A DNA stretch of 38,933 nt from Steroidobacter agaridevorans. GTDB lineage: Bacteria; Pseudomonadota; Gammaproteobacteria; Steroidobacterales; Steroidobacteraceae. Numbering within the stretch: position 1 is the first letter of the stretch; each line of letters opens with the position of its first letter. The stretch covers positions 477,940-516,872 of the forward strand of contig NZ_BLJO01000002.1 in assembly GCF_009932555.1 (NCBI RefSeq), written 5' to 3'. Below the pieces are notes generated by a model, which did not search any database, was not told where the DNA came from, and saw nothing but the letters and a program-made list of their open reading frames with translations. The position numbers and the translations under genes are program-made. Of the stretch, positions 1 to 8,931 are shown piece by piece.

Positions 1-190
1 TGATGCTTTGTACCGCGAGCACGGTGGAGTGGATGTTGTTCGTGCGCGCCGGCAGGCGAATAACCTCCGGCGAATGTCCCGCAGTAGCTGCGCTGCTGCC
101 ACTACTGGTGCGGCCGGCTTCCTTGCCAAACCTCTTTCGCGAACGTTGGAGGATCAGCACTGATGCCGCCAGGCGTCGCCGGCTAAGCAT
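1..190 (-). CDS. Partial unidentified ORF running off the left edge
   Basis: An ATG at 190 opens a frame that stays open to the window edge (63 codons, 3' end missing). It lies 8 bases after the TGA of the ABC ATPase. A GAGGT Shine-Dalgarno-like motif made from that stop region sits 5 bases before the ATG, so translational coupling is plausible. The visible peptide starts MLSRRRLAASVLILQ, is basic and Ser/Ala rich, and matches no family I recognise. A competing frame on the plus strand (2-163) is also open, so this could be noncoding. Confidence rests on start spacing and Shine-Dalgarno only. Confidence 0.33.
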   Translation of the reverse strand, partial: MLSRRRLAASVLILQRSRKRFGKEAGRTSSGSSAATAGHSPEVIRLPARTNNIHSTVLAVQSI

Positions 191-198
191 GCTCGACC

Positions 199-1284
199 TC
201 AGCTGGTCACGGCAATTCTTTGTGTGCTCTCTGCGTCGAAAAAATGCAGGCGTTCGGGCATCACCTGCAAGGTGATCGTGGAGCCTAACGGCGGCAGGTG
301 ATATGGCGACGATCTGACGATGATTCGCCACGCGCCGGCGCTCGCATGGATGAACGATTCGTTGCCAACGGTCTCAATCAAATCGACCAGCACCGACAAG
401 CGAATATTGTTCGGCGGACTCGCGCCATCGACACGCTGCAAATCCTCCGGCCGAATGCCGACGACAATGCTCTTCCCCGCCGGCAGCCCGGGAGGAACGG
501 CGAGCTCGGCGCCCTCGCCGCTCAACACCGTCCCGCCGCTATTCAACGAACCTCGGAAGAAGTTCATCGCGGGATTGCCGAGGAAGCCGGCAACGAACAA
601 ATTCACGGGCCGCTCGTAAATATTCATCGGCGTGTCGATCTGCTGCACGATGCCTCGATCGAGCACCACGATGCGCTGGCCCAGCGTCATGGCCTCGACC
701 TGATCGTGTGTCACATACACCATCGTCGTCTGCAACGAGCGATGCAGCCTCGCAATCTCCGTCCGCATCGCCGAGCGCAATTTCGCATCGAGATTCGACA
801 ACGGCTCGTCCAATAGAAACACTTTTGGATGCCGCACCAACGCACGCCCCAGCGCGACACGTTGCCGCTGACCGCCGGACAGCTGCTTGGGCAATCGATC
901 GAGCATGGATTCCAGCTCGAGCCGGTCGGCCGCGTCCTTGACCCGCTCCGCGACCTCAGCTTCCGAATGGCCCCGCAGCTTCAGGCCGAATCCGAGGTTC
1001 TCGCGCACGGTCATATGCGGATACAGGGCATAGCTCTGAAACACCATGGCGATGTCCCGATCGCGGGGTTCCAGAGACGTAACGTCGACATCGCCGATAT
1101 GAATGCTGCCGTCGGTCGCCTCTTCCAGCCCGGCGATCAGTCGCAGCAGCGTGCTCTTGCCGCAGCCGGAGGGGCCGACCAGCACGAGGAGCTCGCCATC
1201 GGCGATATCGAACGAGGCGCTGTCGACGCCGACATGGCCGTTGCTGTAAACCTTACGTACGGCTTTTAGTTTTACTGCTGCCAC
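199..1284 (-). CDS. Sugar ABC transporter ATP-binding protein (MalK/UgpC/MsmK type)
   Basis: This 361-residue cytoplasmic ATPase energises a carbohydrate importer (CUT1 class). Visible motifs are Walker A GPSGCGKST (37-45), the Q-loop glutamine at 83, signature LSGGQ (135-139), Walker B VFLLDE (155-160, catalytic Glu160) and the switch His193. The C-terminal third is the regulatory OB/TOBE region typical of MalK/UgpC, and the length is normal for that family. The start is a GTG; a GAGGAG motif lies about 11 bases upstream. The two permeases and binding protein of this class are encoded at 5845-8895, on the same strand but separated by the GH1 gene and the 1056-residue protein gene. ATPases of this family often serve several importers, so pairing with those permeases is likely but inferred. 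Confidence 0.95.
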   Translation of the reverse strand: MAAVKLKAVRKVYSNGHVGVDSASFDIADGELLVLVGPSGCGKSTLLRLIAGLEEATDGSIHIGDVDVTSLEPRDRDIAMVFQSYALYPHMTVRENLGFGLKLRGHSEAEVAERVKDAADRLELESMLDRLPKQLSGGQRQRVALGRALVRHPKVFLLDEPLSNLDAKLRSAMRTEIARLHRSLQTTMVYVTHDQVEAMTLGQRIVVLDRGIVQQIDTPMNIYERPVNLFVAGFLGNPAMNFFRGSLNSGGTVLSGEGAELAVPPGLPAGKSIVVGIRPEDLQRVDGASPPNNIRLSVLVDLIETVGNESFIHASAGAWRIIVRSSPYHLPPLGSTITLQVMPERLHFFDAESTQRIAVTS

Positions 1285-1313
1285 GCCCGCCCGCGCTCCT
1301 CTAGACTAGTGCG
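1285..1313. promoter_or_regulatory. 29-base divergent spacer between ATPase and GH1 genes
   Basis: The two divergent genes are separated by only 29 bases. The spacer contains the near-palindrome CTAGACTAG and the GAGGAG motif of the ATPase, and nothing resembling a complete promoter or a Shine-Dalgarno for GH1. Promoters for both genes must therefore overlap the opposing coding regions. Whether the near-palindrome is an operator is not established. Confidence 0.3.
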
Positions 1314-2672
1314 ATGACCAAGCCTGCTCCCATTCTCTTTCCCAAAGACTTCCTTTGGGGCTGCGCCACTTCGGCGTATCAGATCGAAGGCTCGCCGCTG
1401 GCCGACGGCGCAGGCCCTAGTGTGTGGCACCGCTTCTCGCACACGCCCGGGCGCGTGCAGGACGGCGACACGGCCGATGTTACCTGCGATCACTATCGGC
1501 GTTGGGAAAGCGACGTCGATCTGATGCACTCGCTGGGCTTGAACTCCTACCGCTTCAGCATCGCCTGGGGCCGAGTGCTGCCCGAGGGCACCGGGCGCAT
1601 CAACGCGGCCGGCCTGGACTTTTACGAGCGGCTGGTCGACAGACTCCTGTCGCGTGGCATTCAACCCATGGTGACGTTGTTTCATTGGGACCTGCCAGCG
1701 GCATTGGACGATCGCGGCGGCTGGCTGAATCGTGACATCGCGCAGTGGTTCGCCGAATACGCCGACGTGATGTTTCGACGGCTCGACGATCGGGTCAACT
1801 ACTGGACCACGTTGAACGAGCCCTGGGTGGTGGCCGATGGCGGCTACATGCACGGGGTGTTGGCGCCGGGTCATCGCAACATCTTCGAAGCGCCGCGGGC
1901 TGCCCATCATCTCATGATGGCGCATGGCGCGGCGGTCCAGGCCTATCGCGCGACGGGGCGCAACAAGATCGGCCTGGTCGTGAACATCGAGCCCAAGTAT
2001 GCAGCGTCGCAATCCGATGCGGACTGTGCAGCGACGCGGCGTGCCGAAGCCTACATGAACCGGCAATATCTCGAGCCCGCCCTGCTCGGCTCGTATCCCG
2101 AAGAGCTGCACGAAGTGTTCGGCGAAGCGTGGCCGCAGTGGCCTGCCGCCGATCTCAGATTGATCAAGCAGCCGCTCGATTACATCGGCGTGAACTACTA
2201 CACCCGCGCCGTGGTTCGCTCCGATCCCACGTCGTGGCCGTTGAAGGCGACGACGGTGAAACAAAAGCAGCACACGCACATGGAAACCGGCTGGGAGGTG
2301 TATCCCCAAGGTCTGGTCGATACGTTGCTGTGGATCAAGGACCAGTACGGCAATCCACCGGTCTACATCACCGAGAACGGCGCTTGTTTCTTCGATCCGC
2401 CGCAGGTCGAAGGGCCGGTGCTGGAAGATCCGTTGCGAGTCGACTATCTGCGCAAGCACATCACCGCCGTCCACACCGCCATGCAACGCGGGGCGGACAT
2501 ACGCGGTTACTTCGCGTGGTCGCTGTTCGATAACTTCGAATGGGCGTTTGGCTTTTCCAAGCGTTTCGGGATCGTGCACATGAATTACGAGACGCTGAAG
2601 CGCACGCTCAAGAGCAGCGCGCACTTCTACTCGAAGGTGATTGCCAGCAACGGCGCGGCGCTGACGGAGTAG
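1314..2672 (+). CDS. GH1 beta-glucosidase
   Basis: This 452-residue glycoside hydrolase family 1 enzyme should release glucose from the non-reducing end of beta-gluco-oligosaccharides by a retaining mechanism. The N-terminal FLWGCATSAYQIEG signature is at about 13-26. The acid/base is Glu169 in TLNEP and the nucleophile is Glu354 in ITENG. The C-terminal FAWSLFDNFEW motif of the glycone site is also present. There is no signal peptide, so it should act in the cytoplasm on sugars brought in by the nearby ABC importer. It is the only plus-strand gene in the left locus. It is divergent from the ATPase gene and ends 5 bases from the convergent 1056-residue glycosidase-like gene. The exact linkage preference cannot be read from sequence; galactosidase or fucosidase side activity is common in GH1. 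Confidence 0.95.
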   Translation: MTKPAPILFPKDFLWGCATSAYQIEGSPLADGAGPSVWHRFSHTPGRVQDGDTADVTCDHYRRWESDVDLMHSLGLNSYRFSIAWGRVLPEGTGRINAAGLDFYERLVDRLLSRGIQPMVTLFHWDLPAALDDRGGWLNRDIAQWFAEYADVMFRRLDDRVNYWTTLNEPWVVADGGYMHGVLAPGHRNIFEAPRAAHHLMMAHGAAVQAYRATGRNKIGLVVNIEPKYAASQSDADCAATRRAEAYMNRQYLEPALLGSYPEELHEVFGEAWPQWPAADLRLIKQPLDYIGVNYYTRAVVRSDPTSWPLKATTVKQKQHTHMETGWEVYPQGLVDTLLWIKDQYGNPPVYITENGACFFDPPQVEGPVLEDPLRVDYLRKHITAVHTAMQRGADIRGYFAWSLFDNFEWAFGFSKRFGIVHMNYETLKRTLKSSAHFYSKVIASNGAALTE

Positions 2673-2677
2673 TTCCC

Positions 2678-5600
2678 TCATCGGGGGAAGACGATGGTGA
2701 ACGGCAGCTCGTTGACGCGCAGGTCGGTGCCCAGCCAGCGTCCGAAGCCCTTTTGAATCGAATGATTCTTGGGCGGCGCCTCGCCCGGCCATGAAACCGC
2801 GATGCCGCCGACGGGCATTTGTTTCAGCGGCTCGATGTGCAGCGTGCCCTTGCCGTCTTCGATTTTCAGCGAGTAGCTGAGCGGGCCGAACGGCGTGCGC
2901 AGGTTGCGCACCTCGAAACCTTCCTTCCTGGTCCAGGCTTCCGGCACGCCCGCCATCAGCACCAGGGTCTCATCAGCCTGGCGCTCGTACGCAAACATAT
3001 CCAGCAAAGAGCGCCCGTAGTCGGATGCAACCCAGCCGTGCGGCATGTCGCCAATGAAGCGGCTCTTGCGCGGCTCGCGGCCGACGACCTCGGCCCACTG
3101 ATTCCATTCGACGGGGCGCCGATCGTTCATGAAGAACTCGATCAAGTCCTCGCCTCGATCGCGCCAGCGCAGACGAATGAACGCACCCAGATTGCGCCAC
3201 TCGTACGGCGTGTAGGCGTCCCAGGTGGTGTCGGTTTTACGCTCGACAAAGTGCTGCCAGTAGCGCTCGAAGGTGGCCTGCAGCTCGTTCGGCGGCAGCA
3301 TCTGGGTCTCACCCACCGGCGCCAGGGCAATCGTGGTCGAGGTCGCGTCGAAATCGCCGAGCTCCGCCGCGCCCGGCAGATAGTCGATCTTGTGGGTGCG
3401 CATGGCGATGTTCAGCGAGCGATACAGATCGGAACGGAACTGATCGCGCGACTCGATGAACGCATACATCTGCTTCTTTTCTTTCAGCGCGCGGGCAATG
3501 CGGATCGAGACCTCGTAGCCGCCCAAGGCCCAGAAGTTATCCCAGTACGAGTGCATGGGCTTGGCCGAATAGCCTTCGTGACTGATGGACGCCGGCATCA
3601 GCCCGTAAAACACCGCGCGATCGCCCTGCTGGTTTTCTGGCGTGCGCTCCGAAAGGCGCAGCTTGTCCATGTACTCGACGGCTTTGACGACGGCGGGCCA
3701 CATGGAACGCAACAGTTGCTCGTCGCCCGTGTAGCGGTAGATCTCATCGATCAGAAACAGGAATTCGCCGCCGCTGTCGTTCTCGGGCACCGGATCGGCG
3801 CCGCGACGATCCACACAGCACGGCACCTTGCCGTTCGCGAATTGATAAGGCGCGAACCAGGCGAGGAATTCCTTCGCGACGTCCTCATGCCCCATGCGCA
3901 GGAGCATTTCGGAGGTCATCGCGCCGTCGCGGATCCACGAACGCTCGTACGAACGCGAGCCCGGCTGAATCGCAGGACCGTCCCGGTTGATGAGCACGTG
4001 GGCCAGGGAGGTTCGAAGCGTGTCGTATAACTTCTGATCCGCTTTCGGCAGGATCAGCTCGACGCGATTCAACTTGTCGCGCCACTGCTGCTCGACTTCC
4101 GCCTTGGTCATCGGCGCTTGTGAGCTCGTCGCGAGCTGCTGCTGCCGCTCCCCGATGCTGCCCTCGCCTCGCGGGGCGCCCGCATGCTGCGGCAGGTCCA
4201 GAATGATCTCCTGGCTCTCGCCCGCCGCCAGATCCAGCGTGTACAGCAACGCACCCGACGCGAACCCGCTCTCATCCGTGATCTTCGTCGGGCCACTCGG
4301 AGCCGCAAGCCATTCGCACGGCGTGTCCGCCGCCAGCGTCACCGCACGGAACGATTGAGGCGGCGTTCGCGGGAGCACGCTTGCGATTCTATCGACGCTC
4401 ACCGCACCGTTCTCGAAAGCCAGCTCTTGAATGGGACTGACGCCACCGGCGGTATTCAGAAACTGCGCCGGCGGATTCACTTGAAACGGCCGCACCGTCA
4501 ATGCAAGCGTGTACTGGCGACGGCTCTTGGTCGGGTTGCGAACCGTGTAGACCGCCTCGGTGCGGCCCTTTCCTGGCTCGCCGACGCTATAGGCGGTCGT
4601 CGTCACCATCACGTCGGAATGTTTCCATTCCACCGACGGAATGGGCAGATAGTTGTCAGCCAACGAATGCCGGATCGACATGTCGGCCCAGGTGAGCCAC
4701 TTGTCACGCACGCGGACAAATGGCTCGATGGAGAAGCTGCCCTTGCGAACTTCCAGCGCACCGTCCTCGGACAGCATGCTCTCTTCGGTGTCGCCGTCGA
4801 CACCGATGATGGTCCAATACGTTTGCTCGTTCGAATACGCACGCGGATAACAGCCACGCCGCGCATCCTTCGCTAGCGATTCGATAAACGCATTCGGCGA
4901 CGCGCCGAATTGCAGATCGCGAACGTGCAGCTCGGAGATGCCGACGGCGCGGCCGGGCTTCGGCATGGTCAGGCGAATGAATCGGGCTTCCGACTCCGGC
5001 AGCAAATGCGAGTCACGGCCGCCGTTGCCCGCTTCGATGGTGCGGACCTTGTTCCAGGCCTTGCCGTCGCTCGACAGCTCGATGGTGTAACGCTGGGCGT
5101 ACAGCTGCGGCGTCCAATCGATCTCGAGGCCGCCGAACTCCTGCACTGCCTGCAGATCGAGCTGTAACGTCTGGTCGTTGCCGCTCGCATCGCTTTGCCA
5201 GGCTGTTCGCGCCTGCCCATCGAGGACCCGCGCGGCCACGTTGCTGCCCTCTTGCGATGAGGCGGTCACGGTGGGCTTGGGGATCTGGGAAGGCTTCTGC
5301 ACCGGCTTGAGCGCCAGCCGGTCGAACCACAAACTGCCTTTGCCACCGTCCTGGCCGGCGGCGACGACGAACTCCATTCCAGCAAATGATTTGAGCGTGC
5401 GATCGTTCGTGGGGCCCCAGGCAAACTCGATCTGCCGACGCTTGATGCGGATCTGCTGCCAGTCGCCGGTCACCTGAAAATTGGGGCGCCGGAACCACCA
5501 GACGTTATCGCCCGACGCATCGACGAACTTCACCTCGAAATGATTGCGCCCCGCCTCGCCGCGCATCCAGAACGAGATCTCATAGTCCTGCGGCAACTGG

Positions 5601-5848
5601 ACCGGCAACTTACGCGTCGCGGCGGCATAGCCGGCGGTGTTGTTGAGATTGAACTCCAGCACCAGAGCGTTGCCCTGGACACCCTTCGCGTTGTGCACGG
5701 AGGCGTCGACGCCATCGGAGGCCAATGCTTGCCACTCAGCCGCGTTCTCCATCTCGTCGAGATACCGAACCTGCAGCTGCGGCGCCTGCTCCGCCGCCCA
5801 TGCGAGCGCCGGCAACAACAGCAGCAATGCCCAACGTAGCGCCTTCAT
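2678..5848 (-). CDS. Secreted discoidin-domain, six-hairpin glycosidase-like protein
   Basis: A 1056-residue exported protein. Residues 1-18 form a signal peptide ending AWA. Residues about 25-185 look like a jelly-roll carbohydrate-binding module with many aromatic residues. Residues about 190-312 match an F5/8 type C (discoidin) domain. The remaining 700 residues resemble an (alpha/alpha)6-barrel glycosidase like those of glycogen-debranching or rhamnosidase folds, with the acid-rich segments WIRDGAM (Asp641) and PENDSGGEF (about 688-696, Glu695). Which acids are catalytic is not known. Its ATG overlaps the stop of the upstream permease (ATGA), so it belongs to the import operon. Context suggests a periplasmic or surface enzyme acting on the same glucan as the GH144 protein. 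I cannot place it in a named GH family. Confidence 0.85.
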   Translation of the reverse strand: MKALRWALLLLLPALAWAAEQAPQLQVRYLDEMENAAEWQALASDGVDASVHNAKGVQGNALVLEFNLNNTAGYAAATRKLPVQLPQDYEISFWMRGEAGRNHFEVKFVDASGDNVWWFRRPNFQVTGDWQQIRIKRRQIEFAWGPTNDRTLKSFAGMEFVVAAGQDGGKGSLWFDRLALKPVQKPSQIPKPTVTASSQEGSNVAARVLDGQARTAWQSDASGNDQTLQLDLQAVQEFGGLEIDWTPQLYAQRYTIELSSDGKAWNKVRTIEAGNGGRDSHLLPESEARFIRLTMPKPGRAVGISELHVRDLQFGASPNAFIESLAKDARRGCYPRAYSNEQTYWTIIGVDGDTEESMLSEDGALEVRKGSFSIEPFVRVRDKWLTWADMSIRHSLADNYLPIPSVEWKHSDVMVTTTAYSVGEPGKGRTEAVYTVRNPTKSRRQYTLALTVRPFQVNPPAQFLNTAGGVSPIQELAFENGAVSVDRIASVLPRTPPQSFRAVTLAADTPCEWLAAPSGPTKITDESGFASGALLYTLDLAAGESQEIILDLPQHAGAPRGEGSIGERQQQLATSSQAPMTKAEVEQQWRDKLNRVELILPKADQKLYDTLRTSLAHVLINRDGPAIQPGSRSYERSWIRDGAMTSEMLLRMGHEDVAKEFLAWFAPYQFANGKVPCCVDRRGADPVPENDSGGEFLFLIDEIYRYTGDEQLLRSMWPAVVKAVEYMDKLRLSERTPENQQGDRAVFYGLMPASISHEGYSAKPMHSYWDNFWALGGYEVSIRIARALKEKKQMYAFIESRDQFRSDLYRSLNIAMRTHKIDYLPGAAELGDFDATSTTIALAPVGETQMLPPNELQATFERYWQHFVERKTDTTWDAYTPYEWRNLGAFIRLRWRDRGEDLIEFFMNDRRPVEWNQWAEVVGREPRKSRFIGDMPHGWVASDYGRSLLDMFAYERQADETLVLMAGVPEAWTRKEGFEVRNLRTPFGPLSYSLKIEDGKGTLHIEPLKQMPVGGIAVSWPGEAPPKNHSIQKGFGRWLGTDLRVNELPFTIVFPR

Positions 5849-6666
5849 CCCTTCACGCTCCCCGCCAGGATGCCGGCGATGTAATACCGCTGCAGGGCCA
5901 GGAACAGCGCGAGCACCGGCAATACCGTGATCACCGAGCCTGCCATCATCAATTCATTATCCTGCACGTGTTCCCGAGACAGCCCGGCCAGCGCGACCGG
6001 CAGTGTGTGCAGCTTCTGATCGGTCAGCACGATCAGCGGCCACATGAAATCGTTCCAGGTCGCGAGAAAGGTGAGAATCGCGAGCGTCACCAGGATCGGC
6101 TGCAGTAACGGCACGACCAGCGACCAGAAGATCCTGCCCTCGCTCGCGCCGTCGATTCTCGCTGCCTCGAGCAACTCATCGGGTAGCGACAACGCATACT
6201 GACGGATGAGAAAGATGCCGAACACGCTGGCAAGCGACGGCACGATCACGCCGCCGTAAGTGCTGATCAGTCCCATCTCCTTCACGAGCGCAAACAGCGG
6301 AATCATCGTGACTTGCGCCGGGATCACCAGCGCGCCGAGCAATGTCTGAAAGATCCGCTCGCGCCCTTTGAACCTCAGCTTGGCGAACGCGTAGCCCGCC
6401 ATCGTGTTGAGCACCAGGGCGATCAAGGTCGCGAGGCTCGCCACGATGGCACTGTTCAACATGTAGCGACCGGCATTGTGATTGGCGAACAGCTCTCGAT
6501 AGTTGTCCAGCGTCGGCGCCGCCGGAAACAACGGCGGCGGATAGGTGCTCGCGGCGCCCGTGGGCATGAACGAGACCGAGAGCATCCACAACAATGGAAA
6601 TGCGGTCAGCACCGCGCCGATGACGAGCAGCAGATTGACGATGATCGCCGGTCCTCTGCGTTTCAT
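5845..6666 (-). CDS. Sugar ABC transporter permease, MalG type
   Basis: This 273-residue inner-membrane permease of the CUT1 class has about six hydrophobic segments. The EAA coupling loop ELLEAARIDGASEGRIFW, which contacts the ATPase, is clear in the second half. The N-terminus with one helix followed by a periplasmic loop, and the typical ending of the family, make it MalG- rather than MalF-like. Its ATG overlaps the preceding permease stop by 4 bases and its own stop overlaps the next ATG by 4 bases, indicating translational coupling within one operon. Confidence 0.95.
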   Translation of the reverse strand: MKRRGPAIIVNLLLVIGAVLTAFPLLWMLSVSFMPTGAASTYPPPLFPAAPTLDNYRELFANHNAGRYMLNSAIVASLATLIALVLNTMAGYAFAKLRFKGRERIFQTLLGALVIPAQVTMIPLFALVKEMGLISTYGGVIVPSLASVFGIFLIRQYALSLPDELLEAARIDGASEGRIFWSLVVPLLQPILVTLAILTFLATWNDFMWPLIVLTDQKLHTLPVALAGLSREHVQDNELMMAGSVITVLPVLALFLALQRYYIAGILAGSVKG

Positions 6667-7541
6667 CGATCACCCCGCTGCCGCCCGAGGCGCAACTGAA
6701 ACGCGGTGACGAGGAACATCAGTACAAACAACAGGAACGCGACTGCCGAGGCGCGGCCCAGGCTCCACCATTTGAAGCCCTCTTCGTACATGAAGTACAG
6801 CACGCTCAACGTGCTCTGCAGCGGCCCGCCTTCGGTCATCACATAGGGCTCGGCGAACAGCTGGAAATAGCCCGTCATGGTCAAGATGCTGACCAGCAAC
6901 AGCACCGGTGCGATGCCGGGGATCGTGATGTGGCGAAACACCTGCCAGCCCGAAGCGCCATCGATTCGCGCTGCCTCGTAAAGATCTTCCGGAATGTTCT
7001 GCAGCGCCGCCAGCAGGATGATCATGTTGTAACCAAAGTTCTTCCACACCGCCAGGATGACGATGGCCGGCATGGCCCAGTGCGGATCGCCCATCCAGTC
7101 GATCGGATCGATGCCCAGGCCGCTGAGGCTGTAGTTCAAGAATCCATAGCGGGTGTGAAAGATGTAGCGCCAGACGACGGCCACCGCCACCAGCGTGGTC
7201 ACGACCGGTGCGAAGTAGACGGTGCGAAAGAAGCTGCGGAATCGGCCCAGCTTGGAATTCACCAGCAACGCCGCACCGAGCGACGCCCCGATCGACAGCG
7301 GCACGCCGAGCACGACGAAGTACAACGTATTCCACAGCGACTTCCAGAACAGCGGGTCCTGCAACAACGTCGCATAGTTGTGAAAGCCGATGAATCGCAG
7401 ATTGCGCCAGTCGCTGAGCGCATACAGATCGAAATCTGTCAGGCTCATCAGCAGCGCGCCGATCACGGGCACGAAGAAGAACACGCCCAGCACGATCAGC
7501 GCCGGCCCGACGAACCACCATGCCGCCATCGAACGCTTCAT
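6663..7541 (-). CDS. Sugar ABC transporter permease, MalF type
   Basis: This 292-residue inner-membrane permease pairs with the MalG-type protein encoded next to it. It has six hydrophobic segments, beginning with AAWWFVGPALIVLGVFFF, and the EAA loop DLYEAARIDGASGWQVF. I chose the ATG at 7541 because a GGGAGGGG Shine-Dalgarno precedes it and the protein then starts MKRSMAAWW, as is usual for the family. A GTG at 7625 would add 28 Arg/Ala-rich residues and overlap the binding-protein stop. That alternative is less likely. Confidence 0.93.
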   Translation of the reverse strand: MKRSMAAWWFVGPALIVLGVFFFVPVIGALLMSLTDFDLYALSDWRNLRFIGFHNYATLLQDPLFWKSLWNTLYFVVLGVPLSIGASLGAALLVNSKLGRFRSFFRTVYFAPVVTTLVAVAVVWRYIFHTRYGFLNYSLSGLGIDPIDWMGDPHWAMPAIVILAVWKNFGYNMIILLAALQNIPEDLYEAARIDGASGWQVFRHITIPGIAPVLLLVSILTMTGYFQLFAEPYVMTEGGPLQSTLSVLYFMYEEGFKWWSLGRASAVAFLLFVLMFLVTAFQLRLGRQRGDR

Positions 7542-7614
7542 CGCCCCTCCCGCAAGAGAGGCGGCGGCTGCATCGCACGCCGCACGACGGAACCTTGGAC
7601 GCCGGCTGCGTAAT

Positions 7615-8895
7615 TCATGTGGCACCCGGCAGCGTATTGCGCTCTAGCATCCACCGTCGCTTCGCGAGGATCTCGTCGGTCTTGCGATCCAATGCGACGA
7701 CCGCTTCATCAATCGTCTGCACACGCTGCACGACTCGCTCGCCGGCGAGGCGCATCTCCGTGGCGATGCGTTCCCACTCCGGCACTTTCGGCGGCGAGCG
7801 CACTCGATCCAACTGCTCGAGAAATGCGCGAGCGTAAGGCGATTCGACGAGCGCAGGCATTTGCCACGAACTGCGCCGCGACGGCATGTCACCCGTGAGA
7901 TCGTAGAATCGCTGCTGTGTCGATGGCCGCGACAAATACTCGGCCAGGAGCCACGCCTCCGGTTTCGCTTGCGATGTCTTGAACACAACCAGACTGGAAC
8001 CGCCGGCACTGGAAAGACCTGGCCCGTCGGGCCCCGGCATGGTCGCCGTCATCCACTCGTTCTGCACCGCCGGCGGCAGTCGTCGCTTGAACTCCGCGAT
8101 ATTCCACGGCCCCGAGATATAGAACGAAAAGAAGCCACGCCCGAACTCATCCCACACATTCGAGATCTGGGTGTTCGTCATGCGCGGCGCCCAGCCGCGA
8201 TCGAACAGGCTGGCGTAGAAGGAAAGTGCCTTCCGAAAATCCTCGCTACGAAAATTGCCATAGCGGCCGTCCTCACGCAGCAACTCTGCCGGCAACTGCA
8301 GCCCGAGCACCAACAGCGGCTCAAATTCATTGACGGGCAGCAGCACCGAGTAGCGATCCGGCCCGACCAACTGCTTGATCGCGCCGAGCATCTCGCTCCA
8401 CTGATCCCACGTTTGGGGCGGCTCGTTGAAGCCGGCCTGGCGCAGCAAGTCGCGACGGTAGTAGAGCAATCGCGTGTCGACGTACCAGGGAATGCCAAAC
8501 AAAGTCTCATCGATCCGGTTCGATGCCAGGATGCCGTCGAAATAATCATCGAGCTGCACTTCCTTGGAAGCCGCGACGTAACCGTCCAGCGGCTCCAATG
8601 CATCGAGCGCCGCGAACTCCGGAATCCAGGTGTTACCGAGCTGACAAAGATCCGGCAGCGTGTCGCCGGCATACGCAGTGAGCAACTTCTCGTGCGCGAC
8701 GGTGAACGGCATCTTTTGGACGTTCACGCGGATCTCCGGATGCTCCTGCTCGAATCCGCGAATCAGCTCTCCAGCGATGTCACCTTCGCGCCCCGCGCCC
8801 CAGAACGTGAGCTCCTTCTTGTCGCTCGCACGACCGCACCCGGCAAGCGCCAATGCAGCGCCAGAGAGCGCGGCGATCGCCTCTCGACGATTCAT
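7615..8895 (-). CDS. Sugar-binding lipoprotein of the ABC importer
   Basis: This 426-residue extracytoplasmic solute-binding protein (family 1) delivers the sugar to the permease pair. The N-terminus NRREAIAALSGAALALAGC has a twin arginine and a lipobox whose Cys20 would be lipidated, so it may be a Tat-exported lipoprotein. Downstream are family hallmarks such as LTFWGAGREGD, the LLTAYAGDTLPDL segment, and SSAGGSSLVVFKTS near the C-terminus. ATGs at 8922 and 8913 would add nine or six residues before the signal; 8895 fits the signal best, although none of the three has a strong Shine-Dalgarno. It follows the GH144 gene after a 36-base gap and precedes the permeases. Substrate is inferred from neighbours as a glucan oligosaccharide. 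Confidence 0.92.
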   Translation of the reverse strand: MNRREAIAALSGAALALAGCGRASDKKELTFWGAGREGDIAGELIRGFEQEHPEIRVNVQKMPFTVAHEKLLTAYAGDTLPDLCQLGNTWIPEFAALDALEPLDGYVAASKEVQLDDYFDGILASNRIDETLFGIPWYVDTRLLYYRRDLLRQAGFNEPPQTWDQWSEMLGAIKQLVGPDRYSVLLPVNEFEPLLVLGLQLPAELLREDGRYGNFRSEDFRKALSFYASLFDRGWAPRMTNTQISNVWDEFGRGFFSFYISGPWNIAEFKRRLPPAVQNEWMTATMPGPDGPGLSSAGGSSLVVFKTSQAKPEAWLLAEYLSRPSTQQRFYDLTGDMPSRRSSWQMPALVESPYARAFLEQLDRVRSPPKVPEWERIATEMRLAGERVVQRVQTIDEAVVALDRKTDEILAKRRWMLERNTLPGAT

Positions 8896-8931
8896 CCCTG
8901 CGGCGAATGGCATCGAAGCCATAAGGGCGGC

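Noticed and set aside
2-163. Plus-strand frame entering from the left edge and stopping at 163 (ends LSRTLEDQH)
   Set aside because: Could be the tail of a real gene, but there is no recognisable motif, and it competes with a minus-strand ORF that has a start and Shine-Dalgarno. Left undecided and not annotated.
1272-2792. Minus-strand frame opposite the GH1 gene
   Set aside because: GH1 on the plus strand has both catalytic glutamates; the antisense frame is His/Arg rich and featureless.
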